Positions 33,667 to 42,688 of a stretch of DNA of 64,000 nt are shown piece by piece. Where the stretch lies: assembly GCA_963845895.1 (NCBI GenBank), contig CAWJTN010000001.1, positions 1,054,001 to 1,118,000 on the forward strand, written 5' to 3'. The DNA is from CAWJTN01 sp963845895 (GTDB lineage: Bacteria > Patescibacteriota > Microgenomatia > UBA1406 > GWC2-37-13). The notes below the pieces were generated by a model, which ran no database searches, was not told the DNA's origin, and saw nothing but the letters and a program-made list of their open reading frames with translations. Position 1 is the stretch's first letter, and every line of letters starts with the position of its first letter. The position numbers and the translations under genes were made by a program.

Positions 33667-35865
33667 TTATATTGTGATAATTTCTCCCTTCTTTGTTTTA
33701 TTTTCTAGAACCAACTTTGCTATTTTATCTTCAATCTCATCTCTTATCAAGCGTTCTAGATTTCTAGCTCCAAATTTTGAATCATATCCTTTTTGTGCAA
33801 TTTGATTCAAGAAATCATCTCTGACAGTAAATTTTACATTATAAAGTTTGTAGACGTCATTTTCAATTTCCTCAATCATTCTTTTAGCTATTTCAATTAC
33901 CGCATTGTGGTTTAATGCATTGTAAGCAATCACACCATCGAATCTATTTAAAAATTCGGGTGAAAAAATTCTATTTTCAATTAAATAATTTATAAGATTC
34001 TCTTGTGAGGGGTTATTTTTGAAGATAAAATCAGATCCCGCATTGGAAGTTGCAATTACAACCAGATTTTTGCAGTCTACGTTTTTTCCAAAACCGTCAA
34101 CAAAGTATCCTTCATCGAATACAGTAAGAAAAATGTTAATGATATCATGGTCAGCTTTTTCGATTTCGTCAAGTAATAAAACACCATAAGGATTCTCCCT
34201 TATTGCATTGGACAATATTCCTGGATTTCCGGTATCAATTGAGCCTATTAAAGTCTTAATATCAATTTTTGATTGATATAAAGACATGTCAAGTCTAACT
34301 AGGTATGTTTCAGATCCAAAAAAAATTCTTGAAATTGTCTTTGCTGTTTCTGTCTTCCCTACTCCTGTGGGACCTAAAAATAAAAAACTGGCCAATGGTT
34401 TTTTTCTTTTTCCCAGAAGCAAAAAAGATCTGCGAAGTGAAGAAGACAACTTATTTATCGCATCATTTTGATGGAATATTTGGCTCAACAAGAGTTTTTC
34501 CAAATGAACTAATTTATCTTTTGTTTCTTCAGTGATTGTGCTGGGAATATGTGTTTTTTCCGAGATAACTTTATCTACATATTCAGGGGTTACTATATTA
34601 TTTTTAACTCCAATTTGCTTTGAAAGAATACAGGCGCTATCAAGAAGTTCAATCGCTTTTTCAGGAAAAGGTATGGAAGTTATAAAAAAATCACTTTTAG
34701 TGATCGCATCTTTAATAGTCTCGTAGGGAAGATATAAGTTATATCTTTTTTCCAAAATATAGTAAGTTTTAAGTAAAATTGTTTCTGCTTCTTCTTTTGT
34801 TACTTCTTTTACTTGAATTTTATTAAAAAGCCTAAAGAGTCTTTCATTGGTTTGGAAATATTTTTCAAACAAAAATGGAGTTGTTATTCCGATAAACTGT
34901 AAAAAATTAGTTTTGGAAAATTTTTCAATTGATATAGATAAGTCAACTTTTTTTTGATCAGATGAAATGTATTTATCTATCTCGTCTATAAAAATGATTA
35001 CATTTTTTGCTTCTGACGCTTCTTGTAATAGTGATTCAAAAAAATTTTCTCGAGTTAAAATTTTTTCCATATTAAGCCTAACTATTCTTTTATACATAAG
35101 CAAACTTTTAGTTTTACCCTCATACATTTTTTTAGCTAGTGCATCAACAATCGTATGTTTGCCGACACCTTCATCTCCGACTATTACAATATTTGCATCA
35201 TTGGATTTAATCAAATCTCGCTCAATCAGATCTATTTCTTTTTCTCTGTCCACGATATTTTTAATATTGGTTTGATAAACATAATTTGTCAAATCTTCTC
35301 CGTATTCATCTAATGATGGCGTGAATCCAGTAGACCAATCGCGAGCTAAGGGAGGTAGTGAAAACAAATTGTTCTTTTTCCACCATTGTTTATGAACTAG
35401 ATTACTTTGATAATAATCCTCGAACCAGAGCTCTACTTTCTGATAATTACTTTGGTCAAGTAAATGATTTCCTATAAATTTTAAACGGGCAAGTTCTTTC
35501 TTTTTTTCTTCGGATTCAGAAAAAATATTTTCGAAAAACAAAATTGGAATAATTAAAAGATAGATTAAAAAAATTATTGGGGAGAGTAAAACGAGTAGTG
35601 ACTGTAAAAGGAAATAAAAAAAAATCAACGAAAATCTCATAACAAAACCTATTACTCTCGATATTGCGTTAAAAGATATTTTATTAAACCAGTCTCCTTT
35701 TTTTACTTCCATTCTTTTCCAGGGCCAAAATAATGTCTTATAAAGAGTACTGATCGAGAAAAAGTAAATAAGAAATAAAATGATATTTATAAACGCCTCA
35801 AGAAAATTACCAATAGCTTGTCTGTAAAATGAGGATATTTTTTTTGACATAAAATCATTATACAT
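33667..35865 (-). CDS. Membrane-anchored double AAA+ ATPase (ClpB/ClpC-like)
   Basis: A 732-residue ATPase with two AAA+ modules. D1 has Walker A GDEGVGKHT (residues 230-238) and Walker B IIFIDEID; D2 has Walker A GPTGVGKTE (498-506), Walker B LLLDEIEKA and the C-terminal FGARNLERLIRDEIED. Instead of the Clp N-domain, the first ~115 residues hold two hydrophobic regions (about 20-45 and 70-112), so the motor is tethered to the membrane. The stretch between SNAG and the FSPEFLNR sensor is short, with no ClpP-docking (I/L)GF loop, so it probably works without ClpP. An ATG five codons in (MSKKISSF) is an alternative start. Confidence 0.88.
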   Translation of the reverse strand: MYNDFMSKKISSFYRQAIGNFLEAFINIILFLIYFFSISTLYKTLFWPWKRMEVKKGDWFNKISFNAISRVIGFVMRFSLIFFYFLLQSLLVLLSPIIFLIYLLIIPILFFENIFSESEEKKKELARLKFIGNHLLDQSNYQKVELWFEDYYQSNLVHKQWWKKNNLFSLPPLARDWSTGFTPSLDEYGEDLTNYVYQTNIKNIVDREKEIDLIERDLIKSNDANIVIVGDEGVGKHTIVDALAKKMYEGKTKSLLMYKRIVRLNMEKILTRENFFESLLQEASEAKNVIIFIDEIDKYISSDQKKVDLSISIEKFSKTNFLQFIGITTPFLFEKYFQTNERLFRLFNKIQVKEVTKEEAETILLKTYYILEKRYNLYLPYETIKDAITKSDFFITSIPFPEKAIELLDSACILSKQIGVKNNIVTPEYVDKVISEKTHIPSTITEETKDKLVHLEKLLLSQIFHQNDAINKLSSSLRRSFLLLGKRKKPLASFLFLGPTGVGKTETAKTISRIFFGSETYLVRLDMSLYQSKIDIKTLIGSIDTGNPGILSNAIRENPYGVLLLDEIEKADHDIINIFLTVFDEGYFVDGFGKNVDCKNLVVIATSNAGSDFIFKNNPSQENLINYLIENRIFSPEFLNRFDGVIAYNALNHNAVIEIAKRMIEEIENDVYKLYNVKFTVRDDFLNQIAQKGYDSKFGARNLERLIRDEIEDKIAKLVLENKTKKGEIITI

Positions 35866-35921
35866 AAATTCCCTCTTGACTTTTTATAAGAATTATTAAT
35901 AATGATGTATTAATAAAAATT

Positions 35922-36962
35922 ATGATAAATTCTTCTGATGACAAACCTCCCGCTGAAAATGGGAAACGAGTCCTTCCTAAGACCGCAGGTATTGTTTACA
36001 GCGATGTAAAGAGAGAATATTTTCCTACAGAGGAACAGTATATCACTGAAAAAGGCGCGAAAGATGATGCGATGACCGTTGCCAAATATCTTGAAAAGTT
36101 GAAAATTAAAACGAAATTATATCCTGGTAATTCACTATTAGTAGAGAAACTAAGGAGAGACAAACCGAGCTTAGTTATTAATTTGGTTGGGTCGGTTAAG
36201 GGCAATGAATATCTAGCATCAACAATTCCCGGAGTTCTGGAACTATTAGATATCCCTTATACCGGAGCCGGGATTTTGGGTGAATCGTTATCATATAACA
36301 AATTTCTAGTAAAAAAACTTCTTGAGCAGAATGGTATTCCAGTACCACATTACCAACTATTTAATTCTTCGACAGATCTTCTCGATCCTACCTTACGCTT
36401 TCCCTTGATTTCTAAACTAAACGAAATTCATGGTTCAGTTGAGATAACAAAAGACGCTGTATCCGAAAACGAAAAACACTTGAGAAATCGCCTAAAATAT
36501 TTAATCAAAACTTATGAACAACCAGTTCTCGTAGAGGAATTTATTGTAGGAAGAGAGGTAACTGCATTTCTTCTGGAAGGGCTTAAGAAAAAAGTATATT
36601 TATCGGAAAGGATTTTTCACGAAAGTGAAAACAAATATACTTTTGCGACATTTGAGACGCAGTGGTTGGACAGGGATGACAAACTCTCGCATTATGAAAG
36701 ATATAAGGATCAGGTATTAGTTGAATACGTTAAAAAAGCTTTTGAGATTACCCGTATGGCCGATTACGGTAAGTTTGACATCAGGGTAGATAGTTCTGGG
36801 CGCTACTTTTTTTTGGATAGCAATACTAATCCTTATTTCGGACCAATCGAGATGGGAGCAGATATTTCTTATGTCTTAAACCTGTATGATATTCCTTTTT
36901 TAGAAATTTTAGAGCGAGTAGTTATAAATACCATGTATGAAATGAACGGTAAAACATTATGA
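35922..36962 (+). CDS. D-Ala-D-Ala-ligase-like ATP-grasp protein, copy 1
   Basis: A 346-residue ATP-grasp enzyme. The ligase N-terminal domain shows LVINLVGSVKGNEYLAS, then IPGVLELLDIPYTGAGILGE and KLLEQNGIPVPHY. The ATP-grasp part shows VLVEEFIVGREVTAFLLEG and FDIRVDSSGRYFFLDSNTNP. The glycine-rich loop reads SKLNEIHGSVEITKD, unlike the KPxxxGSSxG of true Ddl, and the metal-binding Glu before the Asn is replaced by Asp (LDSN). Substrate may differ from D-Ala. First of three tandem copies; its stop overlaps the next start (ATGA). Confidence 0.85.
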   Translation: MINSSDDKPPAENGKRVLPKTAGIVYSDVKREYFPTEEQYITEKGAKDDAMTVAKYLEKLKIKTKLYPGNSLLVEKLRRDKPSLVINLVGSVKGNEYLASTIPGVLELLDIPYTGAGILGESLSYNKFLVKKLLEQNGIPVPHYQLFNSSTDLLDPTLRFPLISKLNEIHGSVEITKDAVSENEKHLRNRLKYLIKTYEQPVLVEEFIVGREVTAFLLEGLKKKVYLSERIFHESENKYTFATFETQWLDRDDKLSHYERYKDQVLVEYVKKAFEITRMADYGKFDIRVDSSGRYFFLDSNTNPYFGPIEMGADISYVLNLYDIPFLEILERVVINTMYEMNGKTL

Positions 36963-37993
36963 ACAAAAAAAATAATAATCATTTTCGTATGCCAAGATCG
37001 GCAGGAATAATTTACAGTGATGTAAAAAGAGAATATTTTCCGACTGACGTTCAGTATGTTACTGAGAAGGATGCTTTTCGTGATGCGAAAGTAATCGCGA
37101 AATATTTAAAAAAAATAAAGATTAAGCCAATCCTTTATTCTGGGAGTGCGACAACACCTGAAAAATTACGTCGGCATAAACCCGATTTAGTGATTAATCT
37201 AGTTGGATCGGTTAAGGGAAACGAATATCTTGCATCAACAATTCCCGGAGTTCTGGAACTATTAGATATCCCTTATACCGGAGCCGGGATTTTGGGTGAA
37301 TCCTTAGCTTACAACAAATTTCTGGTTAAGAAACTTTTAGAGCAAAACGGAATTCCAGTTCCTCACTATCAGTTATTCAATACTCCTTCGGATCTTCTTG
37401 ATCCGACTATGCGATTTCCCTTAATATCTAAGCTTAATGAAATTCATGGAGCTGTGGAAATAACTAAAGACTCCGTTTCGGAAAATGAAAAACATTTGAG
37501 AGAACGTCTAAAATTTCTTATTAAAACTTATGAGCAACCGGTATTGGTGGAAGAGTTCATTGTTGGAAGAGAAATTACGGCTATACTTCTAGAGGGGTTG
37601 AATAAAAAAGTATATTTGGCAGAAAAAGTATTTCATAAACCAAATGAAAAATTTGTCTTTGCGACCTTTGAGGATCAATGGGAACATAATAAAAAAAACT
37701 CATTTGTTTACCATAAATATAAAGATCCACTTTTAACAGAGTATGTTAAACGTGCCTTTGAAATAACTCGTATGGCTGATTACGGTAAATTTGATATAAG
37801 ACTTGATAATTCAGGTCGTTACTTTTTTTTGGACAGCAACAGTAATCCGGCGTTTGGACCTAAGGAGTTAGATTGTGCTATAGCAAATATTTTAGATCTA
37901 TACGATATATCGTTCATTGACATATTGAAGAGATTACTTCTTAATACCGTCCGAGATGCACAAGGTAAGAAGTTACTTCCTTTTGCAAGTTAA
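36959..37993 (+). CDS. D-Ala-D-Ala-ligase-like ATP-grasp protein, copy 2
   Basis: A close paralogue of the preceding gene (344 residues, most positions identical) with the same altered loop (SKLNEIHGAVEITKD) and the FLDSNSNPAFGP C-terminal motif. Bases 37232-37302 are identical to 36216-36286 in copy 1 over 71 nt, whereas flanking regions differ at many silent sites, so a recent gene conversion is likely. The copies diverge most in the N-terminal ~15 and C-terminal ~40 residues. Confidence 0.85.
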   Translation: MNKKNNNHFRMPRSAGIIYSDVKREYFPTDVQYVTEKDAFRDAKVIAKYLKKIKIKPILYSGSATTPEKLRRHKPDLVINLVGSVKGNEYLASTIPGVLELLDIPYTGAGILGESLAYNKFLVKKLLEQNGIPVPHYQLFNTPSDLLDPTMRFPLISKLNEIHGAVEITKDSVSENEKHLRERLKFLIKTYEQPVLVEEFIVGREITAILLEGLNKKVYLAEKVFHKPNEKFVFATFEDQWEHNKKNSFVYHKYKDPLLTEYVKRAFEITRMADYGKFDIRLDNSGRYFFLDSNSNPAFGPKELDCAIANILDLYDISFIDILKRLLLNTVRDAQGKKLLPFAS

Positions 37994-38014
37994 AACTTTT
38001 ATTGATTATATTCT

Positions 38015-39049
38015 ATGAAAAAAAATATATTAGCTTTTTTATACAATATTTGGCATAAATACCCGGATCCGAACGATCCGATGACACAGCTTGAGGCAGA
38101 TTTCGATGACCCAGGAACCATAAAAATGATAATCAACTATTTAGAGAGGATCGGATTTAAAGTCATCCCTATAGAAGCGAATGAAAAAGCTTACTTGACC
38201 CTATTTAAAAATAAAAAAAATATTGATTTTGCCTTTGATTTCTCTTTTGGTCTTTATGGTAGTAATAAATACGGGCACATTCCGGCGATTTTGGAAATGC
38301 TGCAGATTCCCTTTACCAGTTCCTCTTCTTTCACCAGAATTTTAACGCTTAATAAAGGCAAAATGAAAGAAGTATTACTTGCCAATAATTTGTCCACCTT
38401 ACCTTTTCAAATTTTTAATAAATCCGATAAAAAAAGAAGAAAATCTCTGAATTTTCCTTTAATCGTTAAGCCTTTGGCCCAGGGATCTTCGGCAGGCATT
38501 CTTGAGAATAGTGTGGTTAATAGTGACAAGGAATTAGAACGTCAGGTCGATTTTATTGTCAATACTTTTGGGCAACCGGCATTAGTAGAGCCTTTTTTAA
38601 AGTGGAGAGAATTCTCCGTTTCAATGATGGGTAATCCACCGAGAATTCTACCAATAATTGAACCTGATTATGCAATTTTGCCTAAAAACCATCTTCCGCT
38701 TGATTCTTTGGATATAAAATGGGTATTTGAGGAAAAAGGCGGTGCAAATCATCTTGTCTGTCCTGCAGAAGTGGATTCAAAATTGAGAAAAAAAATAGCA
38801 AATCTCGCTTTTGGCACATGGAAAGCTTTAGATATAAAGGATCTTTGCAGGATAGATATGAGGACTGATTTGCAGGATAACGTTTATGTATTGGATGTTA
38901 ATGCTCCACCAGGATTGATCCCACCCGAGGTTTCGAAAACATCATATTTTCCTCTTGCTGCAAGAACAGCAGGGATAGATTATAAGAAGATGCTAAGAAC
39001 GATAATTAGAGAAGCCGGTAAAAGATATAATTTGACATTTAACATTTAA
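38015..39049 (+). CDS. ATP-grasp ligase, third and divergent copy
   Basis: A 344-residue ATP-grasp protein more distantly related to the two before it. Its glycine-rich loop IVKPLAQGSSAGI is close to canonical Ddl, with LVEPFLKWREFSVSMMG and DLCRIDMRTD then YVLDVNAPPGLIPP completing the ATP and metal sites. The N-terminal domain (NIWHKYPDPNDPM, DFAFDFSFGLYGSNKYGHIPAI) differs from Ddl. Probably joins a different pair of amino or carboxylic compounds. Lies 21 nt after copy 2 in the same unit. Confidence 0.82.
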   Translation: MKKNILAFLYNIWHKYPDPNDPMTQLEADFDDPGTIKMIINYLERIGFKVIPIEANEKAYLTLFKNKKNIDFAFDFSFGLYGSNKYGHIPAILEMLQIPFTSSSSFTRILTLNKGKMKEVLLANNLSTLPFQIFNKSDKKRRKSLNFPLIVKPLAQGSSAGILENSVVNSDKELERQVDFIVNTFGQPALVEPFLKWREFSVSMMGNPPRILPIIEPDYAILPKNHLPLDSLDIKWVFEEKGGANHLVCPAEVDSKLRKKIANLAFGTWKALDIKDLCRIDMRTDLQDNVYVLDVNAPPGLIPPEVSKTSYFPLAARTAGIDYKKMLRTIIREAGKRYNLTFNI

Positions 39050-39066
39050 CACTTTACATTGATATT

Positions 39067-40038
39067 ATGTACGATTTAATAATTATAGGTGGCGGGCCGA
39101 CCGCTTTGACCGCCTCAATCTATTCTTCCTGTTTTGGTTTAAAAAGTTTGGTCATTGGAAAAGTTCTGGGTGGACAGTTAATCCTGGCTCCCGACATTAT
39201 CAACTATCCTGGTTTTGAAGAAATTGCTGGTACCGAGTTAACTCAAAAAATGTTAAATCAAGCAAAAAATAGAGGCGGAGAAATTTTGGAAGATTCAGTT
39301 ACAAAAATAGAAAAAACGGAAACAGGTTTCAAAGTTTTTACAGAAAAAGCTAAAGAATATGAAGGTAGAACTATTATTTTGGCAACTGGCGTTGAAAGAA
39401 GAAAACTCAATGTTCCCGGTGAAGTTGAGTATACAGGGAAAGGTATTGAGTATTGTGCTAAGTGTGGAAAATTTGATTATATGAACGCAGTTGCAGCGGT
39501 TGTTGGCGGAGCGAACGCTGCGGCTCAAACAGCAGCGCAGGTAGCGCATTCGGCAAAAAAAGTTTATATTATTTACCGAGGAAGTGAACTTCGAAGTGAT
39601 GAGATTTGGAAAAAACACATAAATGAACATCCGAATATTGAGGTGATGTACAACACAGTGGTTCTCGAGATTTTAGGAGACGGGCAAAAAATAACCTCAT
39701 TAAAATTGCAAATAAAAAACCCCCAAAACCAGTCAACTGAAGAAAAAGTGTTAAATATTGACAAACTATTTATCGAAATTGGAGGAGTTCCTGGAACCGC
39801 GCTATTGATTCCTTTGGGTGTTAAAATGGATCCGGGTGGATTTATCACGGTTGATGAAAAATTGGAGACTAGTATTCCGGGAATTTTTGCCGCTGGAGAT
39901 GTGGTGAGCCATCAATATTCGATAGAACAGATTACTTCGGCTGTCGGATCGGGAGCAAGAGCAGCAACCTACGTTTTTTCTCACCTAAAGCAAAAGATTG
40001 CCCCGACTTTATGGGGATCGAGTCAGATTAATAGATGA
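39067..40038 (+). CDS. trxB: Thioredoxin-disulfide reductase
   Basis: FAD/NADPH enzyme reducing thioredoxin. FAD motif IIGGGPTALTASIYSS, redox-active CAKC in GIEYCAKCGKFDY (usual form CATC), NADPH site VVGGANAAAQTAAQ and the terminal IFAAGDVVSHQYSIEQITSAVGSG. The extra basic residue in the active site is unusual but not disabling. It follows the ATP-grasp genes by 17 nt, so is probably co-transcribed. Confidence 0.93.
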   Translation: MYDLIIIGGGPTALTASIYSSCFGLKSLVIGKVLGGQLILAPDIINYPGFEEIAGTELTQKMLNQAKNRGGEILEDSVTKIEKTETGFKVFTEKAKEYEGRTIILATGVERRKLNVPGEVEYTGKGIEYCAKCGKFDYMNAVAAVVGGANAAAQTAAQVAHSAKKVYIIYRGSELRSDEIWKKHINEHPNIEVMYNTVVLEILGDGQKITSLKLQIKNPQNQSTEEKVLNIDKLFIEIGGVPGTALLIPLGVKMDPGGFITVDEKLETSIPGIFAAGDVVSHQYSIEQITSAVGSGARAATYVFSHLKQKIAPTLWGSSQINR

Positions 40039-40042
40039 AGTG

Positions 40043-40116
40043 TGGCCGTTGGAGGACTTGAACCCCCGACCTTCTGAATGTAAATCAGACGCTCTAGCCA
40101 GCTGAGCTAAACGGCC
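40043..40116 (-). tRNA. tRNA-Val (TAC)
   Basis: A 74-nt cloverleaf on the minus strand: acceptor GGCCGTT/AACGGCC, anticodon stem TCTGA/TCAGA around TTTACAT (anticodon TAC), T arm GGGGG-TTCAAGT-CCTCC (one weak pair), discriminator A. CCA is not encoded. Confidence 0.95.
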
Positions 40117-40146
40117 CTTCGACTCGCTAAAGCTCGCTCAGGGTAA
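40114..40146. repeat. Dispersed CCCTTCGAC/GCTCAGGG palindrome between two tRNA genes
   Basis: CCCTTCGACTCGCTAAAGC followed by TCGCTCAGGG folds into a short hairpin. It abuts the 5' end of tRNA-Val and matches the repeat type found at 30836-30858. Confidence 0.55.
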
Positions 40147-40166
40147 ACCTCTGAACGAGAATTAGT

Positions 40167-40241
40167 TGGTGCGCGCTGATAGAGTCGAACTATCGCTCTC
40201 TTCTTTATCAGAGAAGTGTTTTACCGTTAAACTAAGCGCGC
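40167..40241 (-). tRNA. tRNA-Ile (GAT)
   Basis: Minus strand, 75 nt with an encoded CCA end. Acceptor GCGCGCT/AGCGCGC, anticodon stem CTTCT/AGAAG around CTGATAA (anticodon GAT), T arm GATAG-TTCGACT-CTATC. tRNA-Ile(GAT) is often inside the 16S-23S spacer; here it stands alone, 4.6 kb from the 16S gene. Confidence 0.95.
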
Positions 40242-40324
40242 TTATAACCTTAGCCATTATAGCAAAAAAACATAAATAAATTTCTGTTTAAATAACTATA
40301 AGATAAATATGATAAAATAAGCTC

Positions 40325-41434
40325 ATGACAAGTATAGAATTAAGAAACGGTAACTCATTCAGGCAGGCTGAAGAGAGATCGCGAATGATTGATGGATTTC
40401 GTCTAGTAAGGAAAGCAAAAGCTGATTTATATCACGAACAGGAACGAATCAGTCATGATATCCTAAGTGCTGGAAGCCAGTTACTTTTGCCTAGAGCATC
40501 TATTGATGATGTAATGGCATTAGCGAATTACACATTAGGCGATATTTCTACTCCTAGGTTTCATCCAGGCGTTTCTGCAATCGATATTGTATATGAGGGA
40601 AATTCTGAAGATCCTATCGGATGGCTATTTATCTGGACTGGACATGAACAAAAAAGAGTTCATGTAAATCTTCCTAAAGAAATCGCAGTACCAATAATGT
40701 GTACACTTTTAGATGAGGCTAACGGCAAACTTGCATTTTCAGTATTGATGAAGGATGAAACTTCATTAGTAAAAGATGGATTCACTGAGGAAGATTTACA
40801 CACTTATCTTTTTGATCGAGTAACCTTGAGGAAAGACAGACAAGGAAAAGAAATTGTTCGATATTATAAAATGGTTTTACTTAGAGATATGTTTAAAAAA
40901 GCTAAGAAACCCGAAATTCCTATTTGGATTCAACGTGAAACTGAGCAAAATTATGAAGAGAAAAGAATTTATCTTTCCAGAAAAATAAGAGATAAACTTG
41001 CAGTACAAAACCCTCCACATTATATCTATGTTAAACGTGCCTCGCTGAGAGATTTTGATGACGCATCATTATTTCAAGCCAAAAACAGTGATCACCCTAC
41101 TATGAAGGCTGCGGAACTTAGCTTTCCAATTTATTTATTTAGAGCTGACGGTATTCCAATCGCAATGAGTGGTTCAGTTTTAGATTCACATTTTGCAGTT
41201 GATGGTAATGATTATCATCTAGTCATAGCAGGTAATTTAGTAGTTGATAGAAGATGGAGAGATTCAGGTATAGGATACTCGGTAAGTTATGCGCCAAAGG
41301 AAAGGATTTTTAAAGATGATCCGCGTGCGATAATAACTGCAGATAACAGGGAAAGTACTAGAAATTTTTGGATGAATAACTATCATTCTCACGTTGTTGC
41401 TACGACAGGCTTTATTATGATGGAAAATAAATAA
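40325..41434 (+). CDS. Hypothetical protein with a degenerate GNAT-like C-terminus
   Basis: A 369-residue soluble protein. The last ~110 residues have features of an acetyltransferase fold (LVIAGNLVVDRRWRDSGIG resembles the acetyl-CoA loop V.R..RG.G.G, and ADNRESTRNFW the following helix), but the loop is incomplete. The N-terminal ~250 residues match nothing I know and are rich in charged residues. A TATGATAAAAT box is 8 nt before the ATG. Function unknown. Confidence 0.65.
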   Translation: MTSIELRNGNSFRQAEERSRMIDGFRLVRKAKADLYHEQERISHDILSAGSQLLLPRASIDDVMALANYTLGDISTPRFHPGVSAIDIVYEGNSEDPIGWLFIWTGHEQKRVHVNLPKEIAVPIMCTLLDEANGKLAFSVLMKDETSLVKDGFTEEDLHTYLFDRVTLRKDRQGKEIVRYYKMVLLRDMFKKAKKPEIPIWIQRETEQNYEEKRIYLSRKIRDKLAVQNPPHYIYVKRASLRDFDDASLFQAKNSDHPTMKAAELSFPIYLFRADGIPIAMSGSVLDSHFAVDGNDYHLVIAGNLVVDRRWRDSGIGYSVSYAPKERIFKDDPRAIITADNRESTRNFWMNNYHSHVVATTGFIMMENK

Positions 41435-41464
41435 AATAATAAATATATTTTGTATAATCAAAGT

Positions 41465-42688
41465 ATGATTTACTTCTCCGAATTAAAAGGAAAAAAAGTT
41501 CTTACGGAAGATAATATTGAGGTTGGTAAATTAGACGATCTAATTTTTTTAGCATCCGAAAACCCTAAGGTTACAAAGTTACTCGTTCTTGATAAACTAA
41601 ATAATAAACTTTTTATACCTATTTGCGATGTCAAGAAACTAAATAATTTAATCATTGTAAGTAAGTCGTATTTTTCATCTACTTTAGAAGAGAATGAACT
41701 TTATGTTTTAAGAAATCTTTTAGATAAACAAATAATAGATATTGTAGGAAATAAAGTGGTTAGGGTTAATGATGTTGCCATTCAAGAAAAAATTCTTCTT
41801 AGTAATCTATATGAACTTAACGTTCTTGGAGTAGATGTAGGTCTATTTGGAATTCTTCGTTGGTTGAAAGTAGACGAAATAATCAGTAAATTAATAAGAT
41901 TTTTGGGAATAAACATTAGCTCAAGATATCTTTCATGGGGAGATATAGCCCCACTAGAATTAACACAAGGAAAAGTGATATTAAAAAAAAAGGAAGAAAA
42001 ACTACAAAATGTTAGGCCAGAAGATTTAGCAGACTATCTTGAAAGAACTAATGTTATTAATGCCAGAAAATTTTTAAGAATACTTGATAATAAAAAAGCA
42101 GCAGAAGTTATAAGTTATTTAAATATTAATTATCAATTAGACTTATTTAAACAATACAAACCTGAGAAAATTGCTGAAATATTAGAATATATAGATCCCG
42201 ATGAAGCTGTAGATGTTCTTCTGACGCTATCAGAGAAGAAAAGACAACAAATAATGGATCTATTACCAGATAAAAAAAGGAAAGAATTTAATTATTTAAT
42301 CAATCTTTCAACTACTCCCATAGGAAACCTTTTAACTACAGAATATATAACAGTCTTACCTAATAATATTGTTAAAGAGGTAATTGAAAAAATAAAAAAA
42401 GAAACAGCTGACTTTTCATTCTTAACACCCGTTTATGTAATAAATCAAGAAGATCAACTTGTAGGAGTTTTTAGTTTACACGAATTATTATTGGCAGACC
42501 TAAATACTCCTATATATAAATTTATGGTACAAAATGTTATCGTAATTCATCTCACGACACCTGCGGCAATAGCTTTAAATAAAATGATTAAATATAAGTT
42601 AGCAGCCCTCCCTGTAATAGATAGTCACAAAAAAATTCTTGGGATAGTTTCAATAACTGATATATATAATTCAGCAATAAGAAAATGA
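41465..42688 (+). CDS. Soluble MgtE-N / CBS protein with PRC-barrel-like N-terminus
   Basis: A 407-residue cytosolic protein. Residues 1-150 resemble two PRC-barrel-like units (MIYFSELKGKKVLTEDNIEVG), about 175-285 the MgtE N-domain of alpha-helical repeats (AEILEYIDPDEAVDVLLTLS), and 285-405 a CBS pair (GNLLTTEYITVLPNN, LAALPVIDSHKKILGIVSI). The five-helix channel domain of MgtE is absent. I use ATG 41465, 6 nt after a TATAAT box. Its end overlaps the NRAMP start by 4 bases, so it may act as the gate or sensor of that transporter. Confidence 0.85.
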   Translation: MIYFSELKGKKVLTEDNIEVGKLDDLIFLASENPKVTKLLVLDKLNNKLFIPICDVKKLNNLIIVSKSYFSSTLEENELYVLRNLLDKQIIDIVGNKVVRVNDVAIQEKILLSNLYELNVLGVDVGLFGILRWLKVDEIISKLIRFLGINISSRYLSWGDIAPLELTQGKVILKKKEEKLQNVRPEDLADYLERTNVINARKFLRILDNKKAAEVISYLNINYQLDLFKQYKPEKIAEILEYIDPDEAVDVLLTLSEKKRQQIMDLLPDKKRKEFNYLINLSTTPIGNLLTTEYITVLPNNIVKEVIEKIKKETADFSFLTPVYVINQEDQLVGVFSLHELLLADLNTPIYKFMVQNVIVIHLTTPAAIALNKMIKYKLAALPVIDSHKKILGIVSITDIYNSAIRK

